In this document: positions 16,544 to 28,118 of the stretch, in pieces
Layout of the letters: each line of letters opens with the position of its first letter
How positions within the stretch are numbered: position 1 is the first letter of the stretch
Origin: Dethiosulfovibrio russensis
GTDB taxonomy: Bacteria; Synergistota; Synergistia; Synergistales; Dethiosulfovibrionaceae
Length of the DNA: 64,000 nt
Assembly (NCBI RefSeq): GCF_021568855.1
Contig: NZ_JAKGUG010000003.1
Location: forward strand, 62,001 to 126,000
Direction of reading: 5' to 3'
Program-made: the position numbers and the translations under genes
The notes under the pieces: generated by a model
Database searches by the model: none
What the model saw: only the letters and a program-made list of their open reading frames with translations
Told to the model about the DNA's origin: nothing

Positions 16544-17732
16544 AGTCCTTCTATGTGTGACCGGTGGAATAGCTGCATATAAAGCCCCTCACCTGGTGAG
16601 GGGCTTTATCCGGTCCGGATGGGAGGTTAAGGTGGCCATGACCGAGGCATCGGAGGCTTTCGTAAGCCCCATGGTCCTAGCCACTTTATCCCATAACAGA
16701 GTATGGCGTGATCGGGACTATCTTTCCGATGATTCCGGTTGGCATATACCACATATATCTCTGGCGGAATGGGCCGACGTTATAGTGGTCGCTCCCTGTA
16801 CCGCCGATACCGCCGCCAGGCTTGCCGGTGGAAACGCCTCTAAGGTGATAGACGGAGCCGTTTTGGCCTCCAGGGCTCCCGTGGTAGTCTTTCCTGCCAT
16901 GAACGTCAATATGTTGGATCACAGTGCTACCAGGAGGAACCTAGATACATTGGAGTCCATGGGGTACGTTGTGGTCGACCCCGATTCTGGGGATCTGGCC
17001 TGTGGCTACGAGGGCAGAGGTCGCCTTCCCGACGTGGAGGTCATAGTGGAGGAGGTCGAGAGGGCTCTTTGTCCCAAAGATCTGGCAGGTCTGTCTGTGG
17101 CGGTAACGGCAGGCCCTACCAGAGAGTTCTTGGATCCCGTGCGCTATATATCCAATCCCAGCAGTGGCAAGATGGGATACGCTATAGCCAAGGAGGCCTG
17201 GTACAGAGGAGCGGAGGTCCGTCTCATATCGGGACCGGTCGCCCTGGAGCTGCCTCATGGCATTCAGGTTATACCAGTAACCTCGGCAGAGGACATGCTC
17301 GACGCTGCCACCCGAGCCATGGACGATTGCGACGTGATGGTAAAGGCTGCGGCTGTTGGGGACTACAGGTTCGCCTCCAGATCGGAGCATAAGATAAAAC
17401 GAGAGGGGAAATCGGAGGTCTCCTTCTCGATGGTTGCCAATCCCGATATAGCGGCTACCCTGGGAGAGATGAAAAAACCAGGGCAGATCCTGGTAGGGTT
17501 CGCCGCCGAGACGAACGACCTTAAGGAAAACGCTCTGAGAAAGCTCAATGCCAAGGGATTGGATCTCATAGTAGCGAACGATCTCGCCGAACCGGGAAGC
17601 GGCTTCGGAACCGACACCAACAGGGTCACGATCTTCGACGTTCATGGAAACTCCAAGGAGATTCAAGGGAAGAAGTCGGAGGTTGCCGGTGTTATCTGGG
17701 ACGAGGTGCTCTTGCTACGAGAGGGGCGCTGA
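16518..17732 (+). CDS. coaBC: Bifunctional phosphopantothenoylcysteine decarboxylase/synthetase
   Basis: Carries out two steps of coenzyme A synthesis. The N-terminal flavin-dependent decarboxylase domain (CoaC) has TGGIAAYK, IPHISLAEWAD with the catalytic His, PAMNVNM, and LACGYEGRGRL with the catalytic Cys. The C-terminal synthetase (CoaB) has VTAGPTREFLDPVRYISNPS and, near the end, VANDLAEPGSGFGTDTNRV. ATG 16518 gives the usual N-terminus; the frame is open to 16488. CoaD, two steps later in the pathway, is at 27618-28118. Confidence 0.95.
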   Translation: MKSPSRSSRVLLCVTGGIAAYKAPHLVRGFIRSGWEVKVAMTEASEAFVSPMVLATLSHNRVWRDRDYLSDDSGWHIPHISLAEWADVIVVAPCTADTAARLAGGNASKVIDGAVLASRAPVVVFPAMNVNMLDHSATRRNLDTLESMGYVVVDPDSGDLACGYEGRGRLPDVEVIVEEVERALCPKDLAGLSVAVTAGPTREFLDPVRYISNPSSGKMGYAIAKEAWYRGAEVRLISGPVALELPHGIQVIPVTSAEDMLDAATRAMDDCDVMVKAAAVGDYRFASRSEHKIKREGKSEVSFSMVANPDIAATLGEMKKPGQILVGFAAETNDLKENALRKLNAKGLDLIVANDLAEPGSGFGTDTNRVTIFDVHGNSKEIQGKKSEVAGVIWDEVLLLREGR

Positions 17733-17734
17733 AT

Positions 17735-19525
17735 GTGACTTGGTTTCCTGAAGTCCTGGTTCCGGGCCCTTGGTGGTCGGGGTTGACCTATCGTCACGAT
17801 CGACCTTTGGAGCCGGGCGTCAGGGTAAGAGTTCCGATAGGACGAGGATCTCGAATAGGATTCGTATCTAGATGCGACGAAACTTCCTCCTGGCCGGAGA
17901 AGAAGGTAAGGCCGATTATGGAGGTTCTGGATGAATCCTCTACGATACCGGACGTGTCCTGGCGTCTTATGACCTGGGTCGGTCGTTCCTTTCTATGCGG
18001 TGTAGGCCAGGCTCTTTCCTCCATGCTGCCGGAACAGATATTGAAGGGAGAGGACCTCTCTCCCTTTATCGATAGATCGAAAAAAAAGGAGAAACCGTCT
18101 TTTTCCATGGAGGGTCTCTATCGCTGGTTGGACGACGATCGTCTTAAGTTTTACGAGGAGCTTTTGGGAGATGGTAGCACCAGGGCGATTATCTCCTTCC
18201 CGGAGCAGCTCAGGGCCAAGGCTTTCCTGAAAAGGCTGGAGGATGACGGTATCGTCGGAGGTCTCCTCTGGCCCAATACCGGCGGTAAGAAAAAGATGGA
18301 GGCCTGGCTTTCCGTCAGGGACGGAAACTGTCGTTTCGTGGTGGGGGGGCCGGGGGTGATGGCCGCTCCCCTGGAGCCCGATCTCGTCGTGGTGGAGGAC
18401 GAGGGGAACGACTCATATCGTATGCAACGTCATCCCCGATTGAACGGCAGGAGCGTATTGACCAGGCTAGCTATGGACTCGAGATCCCGTCTGGTAGTTG
18501 GAGGGAGGATCCCGTCCTCACGAGTGTTCCGAGAGCTTCGTCCCGAGGAGGAACGTGGACGTCTGGAATCGAGGGTCGTCTTTATAGATCTCAACGACGC
18601 GAACAGGGTATCTGTGCCGGGAGCTTCCGACGAGATTCCTCTGGCGGAGGGAACTATGACCAGGACCCTCGATACGATGGAAAACGGTAGGGTCGCCCTT
18701 TGGATACTGGATAGAAAGGGATATGTCGGGGATCTGAAATGTGACGATTGCGAACACCCTCTCAGGTGTGACTGCGGAGGGACCTTGAGGCTGTTCGGAG
18801 GAAGGGGACGTTGCGTACGTTGCGGAAAGACCTTCGATATCCCGAATAAGTGTCCTAACTGCGGAGGTCCGGTTATAATGGGTAGACGTCCGGGGCTTGA
18901 GGCTCTGTTGCCGATAGCTCAAGCCGTGGTCTCGAAGGAGAGAGTGTTCACTTGGTCTTCCGACGATCCCAAGAGGACTGTGGATAGACGTGACAGGATA
19001 AAGGAGTTATCCTCGGGAGGTTTGGTCGTAGGAACGAGAAAGAGCCTGGAATTATGTGATATCTTGGACGTGGGGCTGGTCTGTTGGCTCGATTCGGATG
19101 GAGAGGCAAGAAGATCCGAACACGATGCCAGATACAGCGCCTATACAATGATATCCGAGTCCTGCTGGAGAGGTCCTTCTCCGGAGAGGCGACAGGTCGT
19201 GATCCAAAGCAGACGTCCCGGTAAGGGCTGGCAGGTATCCCTCCTCTCCGGATGGACCTCGTTTTGGAGAAGAGAGCTTGTGGAGAGATCGGAACTGGAG
19301 CTTCCGCCTTTTCGTTATCTTGCGGAGATCAGGGTGAGCTGTAGATACAAGGAAAGACTAATCGATAAGTTGGTATCGGCGGGGTTGGACGTAATGGACC
19401 CCGATCCCTTTCAGGATCTGATATGGGTGGCTGTTAAACACCTTCATCGGCTTTATGTGGCCCTGGAATCAGAGTATGTCATAGGATCCGCCGAATATCC
19501 GAAAGTGGTCCTCTGGACCGACTAG
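17735..19525 (+). CDS. priA: PriA-like primosomal protein lacking the helicase motifs
   Basis: PriA normally restarts stalled replication forks as a 3'-5' helicase. This 596-residue protein keeps the N-terminal DNA-binding region (VLVPGPWWSGLTY, VPIGRGSRIGFV), the zinc region with CDDC, CDC, CVRC and CPNC (about 335-380), and a C-terminal ELPPFRYLAEI segment. The expected Walker A (GxTGSGKT) is replaced near residue 145-152 by GDGSTRAI, with no Lys, and the expected DEEH reads VVEDEGND. It is also shorter than typical PriA. A non-helicase PriA of this kind is known in actinobacteria. The gene sits in the normal coaBC-priA position with no frameshift, so it is probably functional as a loader or scaffold. 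Confidence 0.85.
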   Translation: MTWFPEVLVPGPWWSGLTYRHDRPLEPGVRVRVPIGRGSRIGFVSRCDETSSWPEKKVRPIMEVLDESSTIPDVSWRLMTWVGRSFLCGVGQALSSMLPEQILKGEDLSPFIDRSKKKEKPSFSMEGLYRWLDDDRLKFYEELLGDGSTRAIISFPEQLRAKAFLKRLEDDGIVGGLLWPNTGGKKKMEAWLSVRDGNCRFVVGGPGVMAAPLEPDLVVVEDEGNDSYRMQRHPRLNGRSVLTRLAMDSRSRLVVGGRIPSSRVFRELRPEEERGRLESRVVFIDLNDANRVSVPGASDEIPLAEGTMTRTLDTMENGRVALWILDRKGYVGDLKCDDCEHPLRCDCGGTLRLFGGRGRCVRCGKTFDIPNKCPNCGGPVIMGRRPGLEALLPIAQAVVSKERVFTWSSDDPKRTVDRRDRIKELSSGGLVVGTRKSLELCDILDVGLVCWLDSDGEARRSEHDARYSAYTMISESCWRGPSPERRQVVIQSRRPGKGWQVSLLSGWTSFWRRELVERSELELPPFRYLAEIRVSCRYKERLIDKLVSAGLDVMDPDPFQDLIWVAVKHLHRLYVALESEYVIGSAEYPKVVLWTD

Positions 19526-19535
19526 GGAGGAAAAG

Positions 19536-20870
19536 ATGGCAATCGTAACCATAGTAGGACGTCCCAACGTAGGGAAGTCCTCGTTGTTCAATAGATTGAT
19601 AGGGGAGAGAAGGGCCATAGTGGACGACGTCCCGGGAGTTACCAGGGACAGACTCTACGGTCAGGTTGAATGGAGGGGAAACAGTTTTTACCTGGTGGAT
19701 ACCGGAGGCCTTTTGCTGAGGGACGAGGATCCCATAATGGAAGGTATGAAGGGGCAGATACTCCAGGCTATGGAGGAAAGCGACGTTATCCTCCTTTCCG
19801 TGGACGGCAGAGAAGGTCTGACATGGATGGACGAGGATATAGCCATGGTGATCAGGAAGGGCACCCCAAAGCCGGTCGTAGTCGTCGTCAATAAGCTGGA
19901 CGACATGAAGTTCGACGAACTGGTCTACGAAGCCTACGGTCTAGGTTTTCAAGATGTTGTCGGCATAAGCGCCATACACGCCAGAGGTATAGATGACCTT
20001 TTGGACAGGGTATGCGAGCTTCTTCCCGAGGACGATAGGTCTTTCTATGAGGAAGACGAGATAAAGGTCGCCCTGGTTGGTAGACCCAACGTAGGTAAGT
20101 CCAGCATACTCAACAGGCTTTTAGGCGAAAACCGTTCTTTGGTGAGCGACGTTCCTGGAACCACCAGGGACTCCATCGACTCTCTCATGGAATTGGACGA
20201 TGGCAGAAAGCTTCGTCTCATAGATACCGCTGGTCTAAGGCGTAAGAGCCGTTTCAAGGACGATATAGAGTATTATTCCTTCGTCAGGACCATGGAGAGC
20301 ATAGACCGGTCGGACGTCGCCATATTGGTGGTGGACGCGGTCGAGGGGGTTACCGATCAGGATAAGAAACTAGCCTCTTCCATAGTGGAGAGAGGCAAGG
20401 GAATAGTCCTGGTGATGAACAAATGGGATCTTCTCAAGGGCGACGGAGAGAGGATCGGAGACGAGAAAAGAGATTTGGTCAGAGATTCCCTGGTTTTCGT
20501 CAACCACGCTCCTCTGGTGTTTTGCTCCGCTTTGACCGGAAGAGGGGTGGGAGCGAAGCTCCTGGACGCAGTATTAGGGGTCTACGAGAGGCGTAAGAAC
20601 AGGTTCAGTACCACCAAGCTGAACGGTCTGTTGCGAGATGTCCTGGCCTTCGAGAGGCTCCCTAGCGATAAGAAAGGGAAGCTTCTTCGGATCTATTATT
20701 GTACCCAGGCAGGTGTGGAGCCCCCTATGTTCGTGTTTTTCGTGAATGAGAGAAATATAGTTACCAGGTCCTTCGAGAATCACATGATTAATCAAATCAG
20801 AAGGCTAGGAGACTACGATGGGGTACCTATACGCCTTTTTTGGCGTAATAGCGATGGAAAAAGGCGCTGA
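19536..20870 (+). CDS. der: Der (EngA) tandem GTPase
   Basis: Ribosome assembly GTPase of the 50S subunit, with two G domains in one chain. The first P-loop is GRPNVGKSS near residue 8 with DTGGLL; the second is GRPNVGKSS near 182 with DTAGLRRKSR. A KH-like C-terminal domain begins around NRFSTTKLNGLL. Its 444 residues are typical. It follows priA by 10 bp and is probably the last gene of the yicC-led operon before the HU promoter. Confidence 0.96.
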   Translation: MAIVTIVGRPNVGKSSLFNRLIGERRAIVDDVPGVTRDRLYGQVEWRGNSFYLVDTGGLLLRDEDPIMEGMKGQILQAMEESDVILLSVDGREGLTWMDEDIAMVIRKGTPKPVVVVVNKLDDMKFDELVYEAYGLGFQDVVGISAIHARGIDDLLDRVCELLPEDDRSFYEEDEIKVALVGRPNVGKSSILNRLLGENRSLVSDVPGTTRDSIDSLMELDDGRKLRLIDTAGLRRKSRFKDDIEYYSFVRTMESIDRSDVAILVVDAVEGVTDQDKKLASSIVERGKGIVLVMNKWDLLKGDGERIGDEKRDLVRDSLVFVNHAPLVFCSALTGRGVGAKLLDAVLGVYERRKNRFSTTKLNGLLRDVLAFERLPSDKKGKLLRIYYCTQAGVEPPMFVFFVNERNIVTRSFENHMINQIRRLGDYDGVPIRLFWRNSDGKRR

Positions 20871-20873
20871 GGC

Positions 20874-20902
20874 TTGACCACGACTGGATGAGCTGATAAA
20901 AA
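20874..20902 (+). promoter_or_regulatory. Probable promoter for the HU gene
   Basis: TTGACC, a 17-bp spacer and TAAAAA, leaving a leader of about 65 nt before the HU start. The -10 box matches the consensus at only four of six positions. Confidence 0.5.
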
Positions 20903-20973
20903 TAGCAGGGAGAGCTTAGTTCTTCCTGCGTGTAGGAGTCGTTTTATTTATCCTTTTGAGGAGGTAGTTTGAC

Positions 20974-21249
20974 GTGACTAAAACCGAACTTATCGAGGCA
21001 GTGGCTAAATCCGCGGAACTCAGCAAAAAAGCCGCAGGAGAGGCGGTCTCTGCCGTTTTGGAGTCAGTCGAGGAGGCCCTGGTAAAGGGTGAAAAGGTCC
21101 AGCTTGTCGGATTTGGAACCTTCGAGGTAAGAGAGAGAGCGGCTAGAACCGGCAGGAACCCTCAGGATCCCGAGAAGACCATAGAGATTCCCGCCAAGAA
21201 GGTCCCTGTGTTCCGTCCCGGAAAAGCGCTTAAGGACAGGGTTAACTAG
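20974..21249 (+). CDS. hup: HU-family DNA-binding protein
   Basis: A 91-residue histone-like protein that bends and compacts [13 protein letters not shown] starts the helical body, and the arm motif [21 protein letters not shown], ending FRPGKALKD, is the HU/IHF signature. The start is GTG with GAGGAGG 9 nt upstream. It is monocistronic, between its own promoter and a strong terminator. HU is favoured over IHF because it is a lone gene with HU-like length, but this is not decisive. Confidence 0.93.
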   Translation: MTKTELIEAVAKSAELSKKAAGEAVSAVLESVEEALVKGEKVQLVGFGTFEVRERAARTGRNPQDPEKTIEIPAKKVPVFRPGKALKDRVN

Positions 21250-21266
21250 AGGACTTTCCGGTCACG

Positions 21267-21317
21267 AAAGAGTGGCATGGTCGAGACGCTTCGTCTCTTC
21301 CATGCCACTCTTTTTTT
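21267..21317. terminator. Bidirectional terminator between HU and ksgA
   Basis: Arms AAAGAGTGGCATGG and CCATGCCACTCTTT with an inner GAGACG/CGTCTC stem, a T-run on the plus side and an A-run on the other, ending both convergent genes. Confidence 0.92.
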
Positions 21318-22122
21318 AAACCGCCCGTCTTAGGGATTCCACGAATTCGAGCCATTGAGATACAGAAAGGGTCTCGGCTCTCGCCTCCGATGGAATGTCG
21401 GAGCGATCCATGAGAGCTAGAATCTCTTCCTTTTTGACTCCGAGGGAGACTAGGTTATTTGCCAGTTTCTTTCGTCTCTGAGAGAACCCGGCCTTAAGAA
21501 CCTTTCGCCAGAGGTCGTCTGAGGGGAGATCTCTCCTCCTCTCTATCGTCAGCTCTACCAGAGCGGAGGATACCTTAGGGATAGGCCTGAAGGACCCGGG
21601 GGATACCTTCATGTATGTCTTGGCCGATCCCATGGCCGCCAAGGTTATACCCAAAGGGTAACGCTCCTTGGTACTGGCCTGTGCGACAAGCCGGTCCGCC
21701 GCCTCCTTCTGGACCATCATTATCATATAACTCAGACCGGAGGGAGCCAGTTTTTCCAATATAGACCATATCAAAGGGGTCGTTACGTGGTAGGGTATGT
21801 TTGCTACCACCTTGGAGGGAACCGGTCTAAGTTCTCCGTAGGGGAACTTCACCCCGTCTCCCCAATGGAGGGAAAAACGGTCATCTCCCTCTATATCCTG
21901 AAGAAAAGGTTCCAGCCTTCTGTCTATCTCTATGGAATGAAGGTGGGAACATCTAGACGACAGTATCTCCCTCGTCAGGACTCCCTGACCAGGACCTATC
22001 TCGAGGATCACGTCGTTCTCCGTTATGTCGGCTTTCTCCACAGTCCTTCGGACTATGTCCCTATTGATCAGGAAATTCTGTCCCAGGCTGGTTCTCGGAG
22101 TAAAAGAGGGGGCATCTCTCAT
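21316..22122 (-). CDS. rsmA: 16S rRNA dimethyladenosine transferase
   Basis: KsgA/RsmA, which dimethylates two adjacent adenosines near the 3' end of 16S rRNA using S-adenosylmethionine. SLGQNFLIN opens the protein, the SAM-binding motif is LEIGPGQGVLT near residue 41, and the catalytic motif is NIPYHVTTPLIW near residue 110. Its 268 residues are normal. The ATG has AGGAGGT 10 nt upstream. The start follows the tRNA-Pro terminator closely and no separate promoter was evident, so it may rely on readthrough. Confidence 0.95.
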   Translation of the reverse strand: MRDAPSFTPRTSLGQNFLINRDIVRRTVEKADITENDVILEIGPGQGVLTREILSSRCSHLHSIEIDRRLEPFLQDIEGDDRFSLHWGDGVKFPYGELRPVPSKVVANIPYHVTTPLIWSILEKLAPSGLSYMIMMVQKEAADRLVAQASTKERYPLGITLAAMGSAKTYMKVSPGSFRPIPKVSSALVELTIERRRDLPSDDLWRKVLKAGFSQRRKKLANNLVSLGVKKEEILALMDRSDIPSEARAETLSVSQWLEFVESLRRAV

Positions 22123-22149
22123 AGGATCTTGGACCTCCTGAAATATGAA

Positions 22150-22180
22150 AAAAACGGGAAGCCTTTACGGCTTCCCGTTG
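22150..22180 (-). terminator. Terminator after tRNA-Pro
   Basis: On the minus strand, arms AACGGGAAGCC and GGCTTCCCGTT flank a short loop and are followed by a run of seven T. Confidence 0.88.
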
Positions 22181-22187
22181 ATAATTC

Positions 22188-22265
22188 TGGTCGGGACGAG
22201 AGGATTCGAACCTCCGACCACCTGAACCCCATTCAGGTACGCTAGCCAGGCTGCGCTACGTCCCG
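22188..22265 (-). tRNA. tRNA-Pro (GGG anticodon)
   Basis: A 78-nt cloverleaf on the minus strand starting CGGGACG and ending CGTCCCG-A-CCA, with CCA encoded. The anticodon arm is CCTGA-ATGGGGT-TCAGG, which places GGG at positions 34-36. It has its own promoter and terminator. Confidence 0.95.
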
Positions 22266-22279
22266 CCTCAACGAGGAGC

Positions 22280-22308
22280 ATTATACACGGCCGACACCTT
22301 TCGGTCAA
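22280..22308 (-). promoter_or_regulatory. Promoter for tRNA-Pro
   Basis: Read on the minus strand: TTGACC, a 17-bp spacer and a perfect TATAAT, 14 bp before the tRNA 5' end. Confidence 0.85.
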
Positions 22309-22313
22309 CTACC

Positions 22314-22351
22314 AAAAACGGCGGGAGGCCGCTTTTTTACGGCCTCCCGCC
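22314..22351 (-). terminator. Terminator after nifJ
   Basis: On the minus strand, a 12-bp stem GGCGGGAGGCCG/CGGCCTCCCGCC is followed by GTTTTT. It lies 33 bp beyond the nifJ stop and just upstream of the tRNA-Pro promoter. Confidence 0.88.
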
Positions 22352-22384
22352 TAGAAAGATTGTTCTGAATCTATTTTCTGCGTT

Positions 22385-25942
<3,558 letters not shown>

Positions 25943-25947
25943 TTATC

Positions 25948-25964
25948 TTGTATACCCCATACAA
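25948..25964. promoter_or_regulatory. Perfect inverted repeat upstream of nifJ (candidate operator)
   Basis: TTGTAT-N5-ATACAA, centred about 50 bp before the nifJ start codon. On the minus strand its first half can also act as a -35 box, 17 bp before TCTTAT. A redox repressor site is one possibility, but it is not a clean match to the Rex consensus. Confidence 0.4.
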
Positions 25965-26048
25965 CCTATCATAGCATCGCCTTCTTGAAATGAAAAGCGT
26001 TTCCGTTAAGAGGCTGAATTATACACCATACAGGTCGCTCTCCTCCTG

Positions 26049-26076
26049 ATTATACCAACGAGAGTTAAAGAGTCAA
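26049..26076 (-). promoter_or_regulatory. Promoter for nifJ
   Basis: On the minus strand: TTGACT, a 16-bp spacer and a perfect TATAAT. It lies about 140 bp before the nifJ start codon. Confidence 0.7.
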
Positions 26077-26105
26077 AGCAAATCGTCGACGATCGGGTTA
26101 TAAGG

Positions 26106-26111
26106 TATAAT
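26106..26111 (+). promoter_or_regulatory. Candidate -10 box for trmB-rsmD-coaD
   Basis: A perfect TATAAT 72 bp before the trmB start. No convincing -35 hexamer is visible at 16-18 bp, so the assignment is tentative. It is back to back with the nifJ promoter. Confidence 0.4.
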
Positions 26112-26182
26112 GGCGAACTGTCCTGGCCGACCTGGAAGCGGTGATGGCAGGGGATACTTGCATTTTTTTGTTGGAGGTTTTT

Positions 26183-27115
26183 ATGGTCATGAAAAGACAG
26201 GATGTCCTCTTGGAACCGTCTATATCGGGAGTGCCATTTGATCCGGAACAAGGCGGCAGAAAGATGGTTGAGATAGGCTTCGGAAACGGGGAGTTCCTCA
26301 CGCACCTGGCCGGGTTGAACCCCGATACGACGGTCTATGGATTGGAGATTTCCATGACCTGTGTCGGCAAGGCGGTAAAAAGGGCCGTCAGAGAGAATCT
26401 TGGAAACGTCAGGATAATATGCGGCGATGCCCGATTCCTTCTGAGAGAGTGTTTCAGCGACGAGTCTTTAGACCGAATATATATGAGTTTCCCATGCCCC
26501 TGGCCCAAGGAACGCCACGCCAGGAGGCGGGTCACACATAGAGGTTTCTCCGATGTGGTTGCGTCGGTTTTACGTATCGGCGGCTGTTTCGAACTGGCCA
26601 CCGACGAAAAATGGTATGCCGACGAGGTCGCATCCATATTGGATGGACATCCCTCTCTTAGTTTGGTCTCTTTCGAGGTAAACAAAAGAAGGGAGATAAC
26701 GACGAAATACGAGAGGAAATGGCTAGAGCAGGGCAAGGATATATACCTCTTGGTCTTCGAGAAGTTCGGTAATTTTACAGTGGGTAGGATTGTGGACGGA
26801 AGGTGTGACGATATGCACGTAGCCGTGAAATCGGACGAGTTGGATATGGCAGTTTTGAGGAATGAAAGGTTGGGTATCTCCGAGGGAGAGGACGGAGCTC
26901 ACTGGACTTTGGAGAGGATCTACTCCGATTCCAGGGAATCCTGGCTTATTCAGGCGGTAACCTCCGACGACGGTTACGAGCAGAAATTTTACGTGAGGGT
27001 AGTTCTCAGGGAAAACGGGGCTTTGGTCAAGGTAGACGGAATCTGTTCTCCTTATCTCACTCCCGCGGTCCGTAAGGCCTTGGGGGCGGTCGCAGGAAGC
27101 ATCAGGAGATCATGA
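26183..27115 (+). CDS. trmB: tRNA (guanine-N7-)-methyltransferase with C-terminal extension
   Basis: Methylates G46 in the tRNA variable loop. The SAM-binding motif is VEIGFGNGEFL, and the substrate region reads FPCPWPKERHARRR, close to the family's FPDPWPKKRH. After the core ends around residue 200 come about 110 more residues (from GNFTVGRIVDG onward) that are not part of the usual enzyme; a C-terminal extension also occurs in some thermophile homologues. GGAGG sits 4 nt before ATG 26183 and 10 nt before the alternative ATG 26189. It overlaps rsmD by 4 bp. Confidence 0.9.
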   Translation: MVMKRQDVLLEPSISGVPFDPEQGGRKMVEIGFGNGEFLTHLAGLNPDTTVYGLEISMTCVGKAVKRAVRENLGNVRIICGDARFLLRECFSDESLDRIYMSFPCPWPKERHARRRVTHRGFSDVVASVLRIGGCFELATDEKWYADEVASILDGHPSLSLVSFEVNKRREITTKYERKWLEQGKDIYLLVFEKFGNFTVGRIVDGRCDDMHVAVKSDELDMAVLRNERLGISEGEDGAHWTLERIYSDSRESWLIQAVTSDDGYEQKFYVRVVLRENGALVKVDGICSPYLTPAVRKALGAVAGSIRRS

Positions 27116-27618
27116 AGGAGGTTCGCCCCACTACGGGCCTGGTGGCTCAGGCTCTCTTCAATATCCTGGGTAACCTGAATGGGGTGGCTTTCCTGGATCT
27201 CTTTTCCGGAACTGGACGGATAGCCTTCGAGGCGTGCAGAAGAGGGGCGGATCCTGTGGTTTCTGTGGAGTTGGTGCGATCCAGATCTAAGGCTATATGG
27301 AAGGCCAATAGCTTCGATTCTCACACCCATATTTCCATGGACGTCAGAAAGGGGTTATCCTGGGTATCGAGAAAGGGTTTTGCCTTCGACGTCGTTTTCG
27401 CCGATCCGCCCTACGGAGCCCGATGGGACGAGACTCTTCCTGATTTAATTCTCTCCCGCAGAGAAATACTGAAGGAGGACGGGGTTTTCGTGTTCGAGCA
27501 TGGCAGGGAGGAACCTGTAAAGGTCTCTTTTCCCTGGATCCTGAGAGACGAGAGATCTTACGGAAGGTCGGTCCTTTCCTTTTTGGAGCTCTCTTCGTCG
27601 GCCTTAAAGGAGGGGTAG
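27112..27618 (+). CDS. rsmD: 16S rRNA (guanine966-N2)-methyltransferase, short form
   Basis: RsmD-family methyltransferase. RPTTGLVAQALFNIL, the SAM motif LDLFSGTGRIAFEA and the catalytic FADPPYGARWD are all present. At 168 residues it is shorter than usual, because the N-terminal strand segment (RIISGxxKGRKL) is absent and the protein starts directly with KEVRPTT. The ATG overlaps the trmB stop (ATGA). The adjacent rsmD-coaD order is very common in bacteria and supports the call. Confidence 0.92.
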   Translation: MKEVRPTTGLVAQALFNILGNLNGVAFLDLFSGTGRIAFEACRRGADPVVSVELVRSRSKAIWKANSFDSHTHISMDVRKGLSWVSRKGFAFDVVFADPPYGARWDETLPDLILSRREILKEDGVFVFEHGREEPVKVSFPWILRDERSYGRSVLSFLELSSSALKEG

Positions 27619-28118
27619 TGGTGAGCCATACCATCAGGGCCGTCTATCCGGGGTCCTTCGATCCCATAACTAACGGCCACATCTACATAGCCGAGAGAGC
27701 CGCCGGGTTGTTTGACGAGCTGACGGTATCCATACTTATAAACCCGGAGAAGAGGGCCACTTTCAGCGTCGACGAGAGAAAAACCATGGCGATAGAGGCC
27801 CTGTCCCATCTCCCTAACGTAAAGGTAGATTCGTTCACCGGGCTTTTGGTTGATTTTCTGCGACAGGAACGGAGCCGCATAATAATAAGGGGGTTGCGGG
27901 CGCTTTCCGATTTCGAGTACGAGTTTCAGCTTGCCCAGATGAACAGACAGCTAGCCCCGGAGATAGAGACTTTGTTTATTGTGACCGAAGCCAGATATTC
28001 CTATCTGTCGAGCCATGCGGTAAAGGATATCTTCAACTTCGGAGGGCCGGTGCAGGAGATGGTTCCCCCAGGTGTGTATCGTCGTCTCAGAGAGAGGTTT
28101 CCTCGTTTCGACAAGTAG
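27618..28118 (+). CDS. coaD: Phosphopantetheine adenylyltransferase
   Basis: Transfers AMP from ATP to 4'-phosphopantetheine, the fourth step of CoA synthesis. The nucleotidyltransferase motif is YPGSFDPITNGHIYI, followed by IIIRGLRALSDFEYE and the C-terminal YSYLSSHAVKDI. Its 166 residues are typical. The start is one of two successive GTG codons after AAAGGAGGGG. The last 32 bp overlap the 3' end of tmcAL on the other strand. Confidence 0.96.
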   Translation: MVSHTIRAVYPGSFDPITNGHIYIAERAAGLFDELTVSILINPEKRATFSVDERKTMAIEALSHLPNVKVDSFTGLLVDFLRQERSRIIIRGLRALSDFEYEFQLAQMNRQLAPEIETLFIVTEARYSYLSSHAVKDIFNFGGPVQEMVPPGVYRRLRERFPRFDK

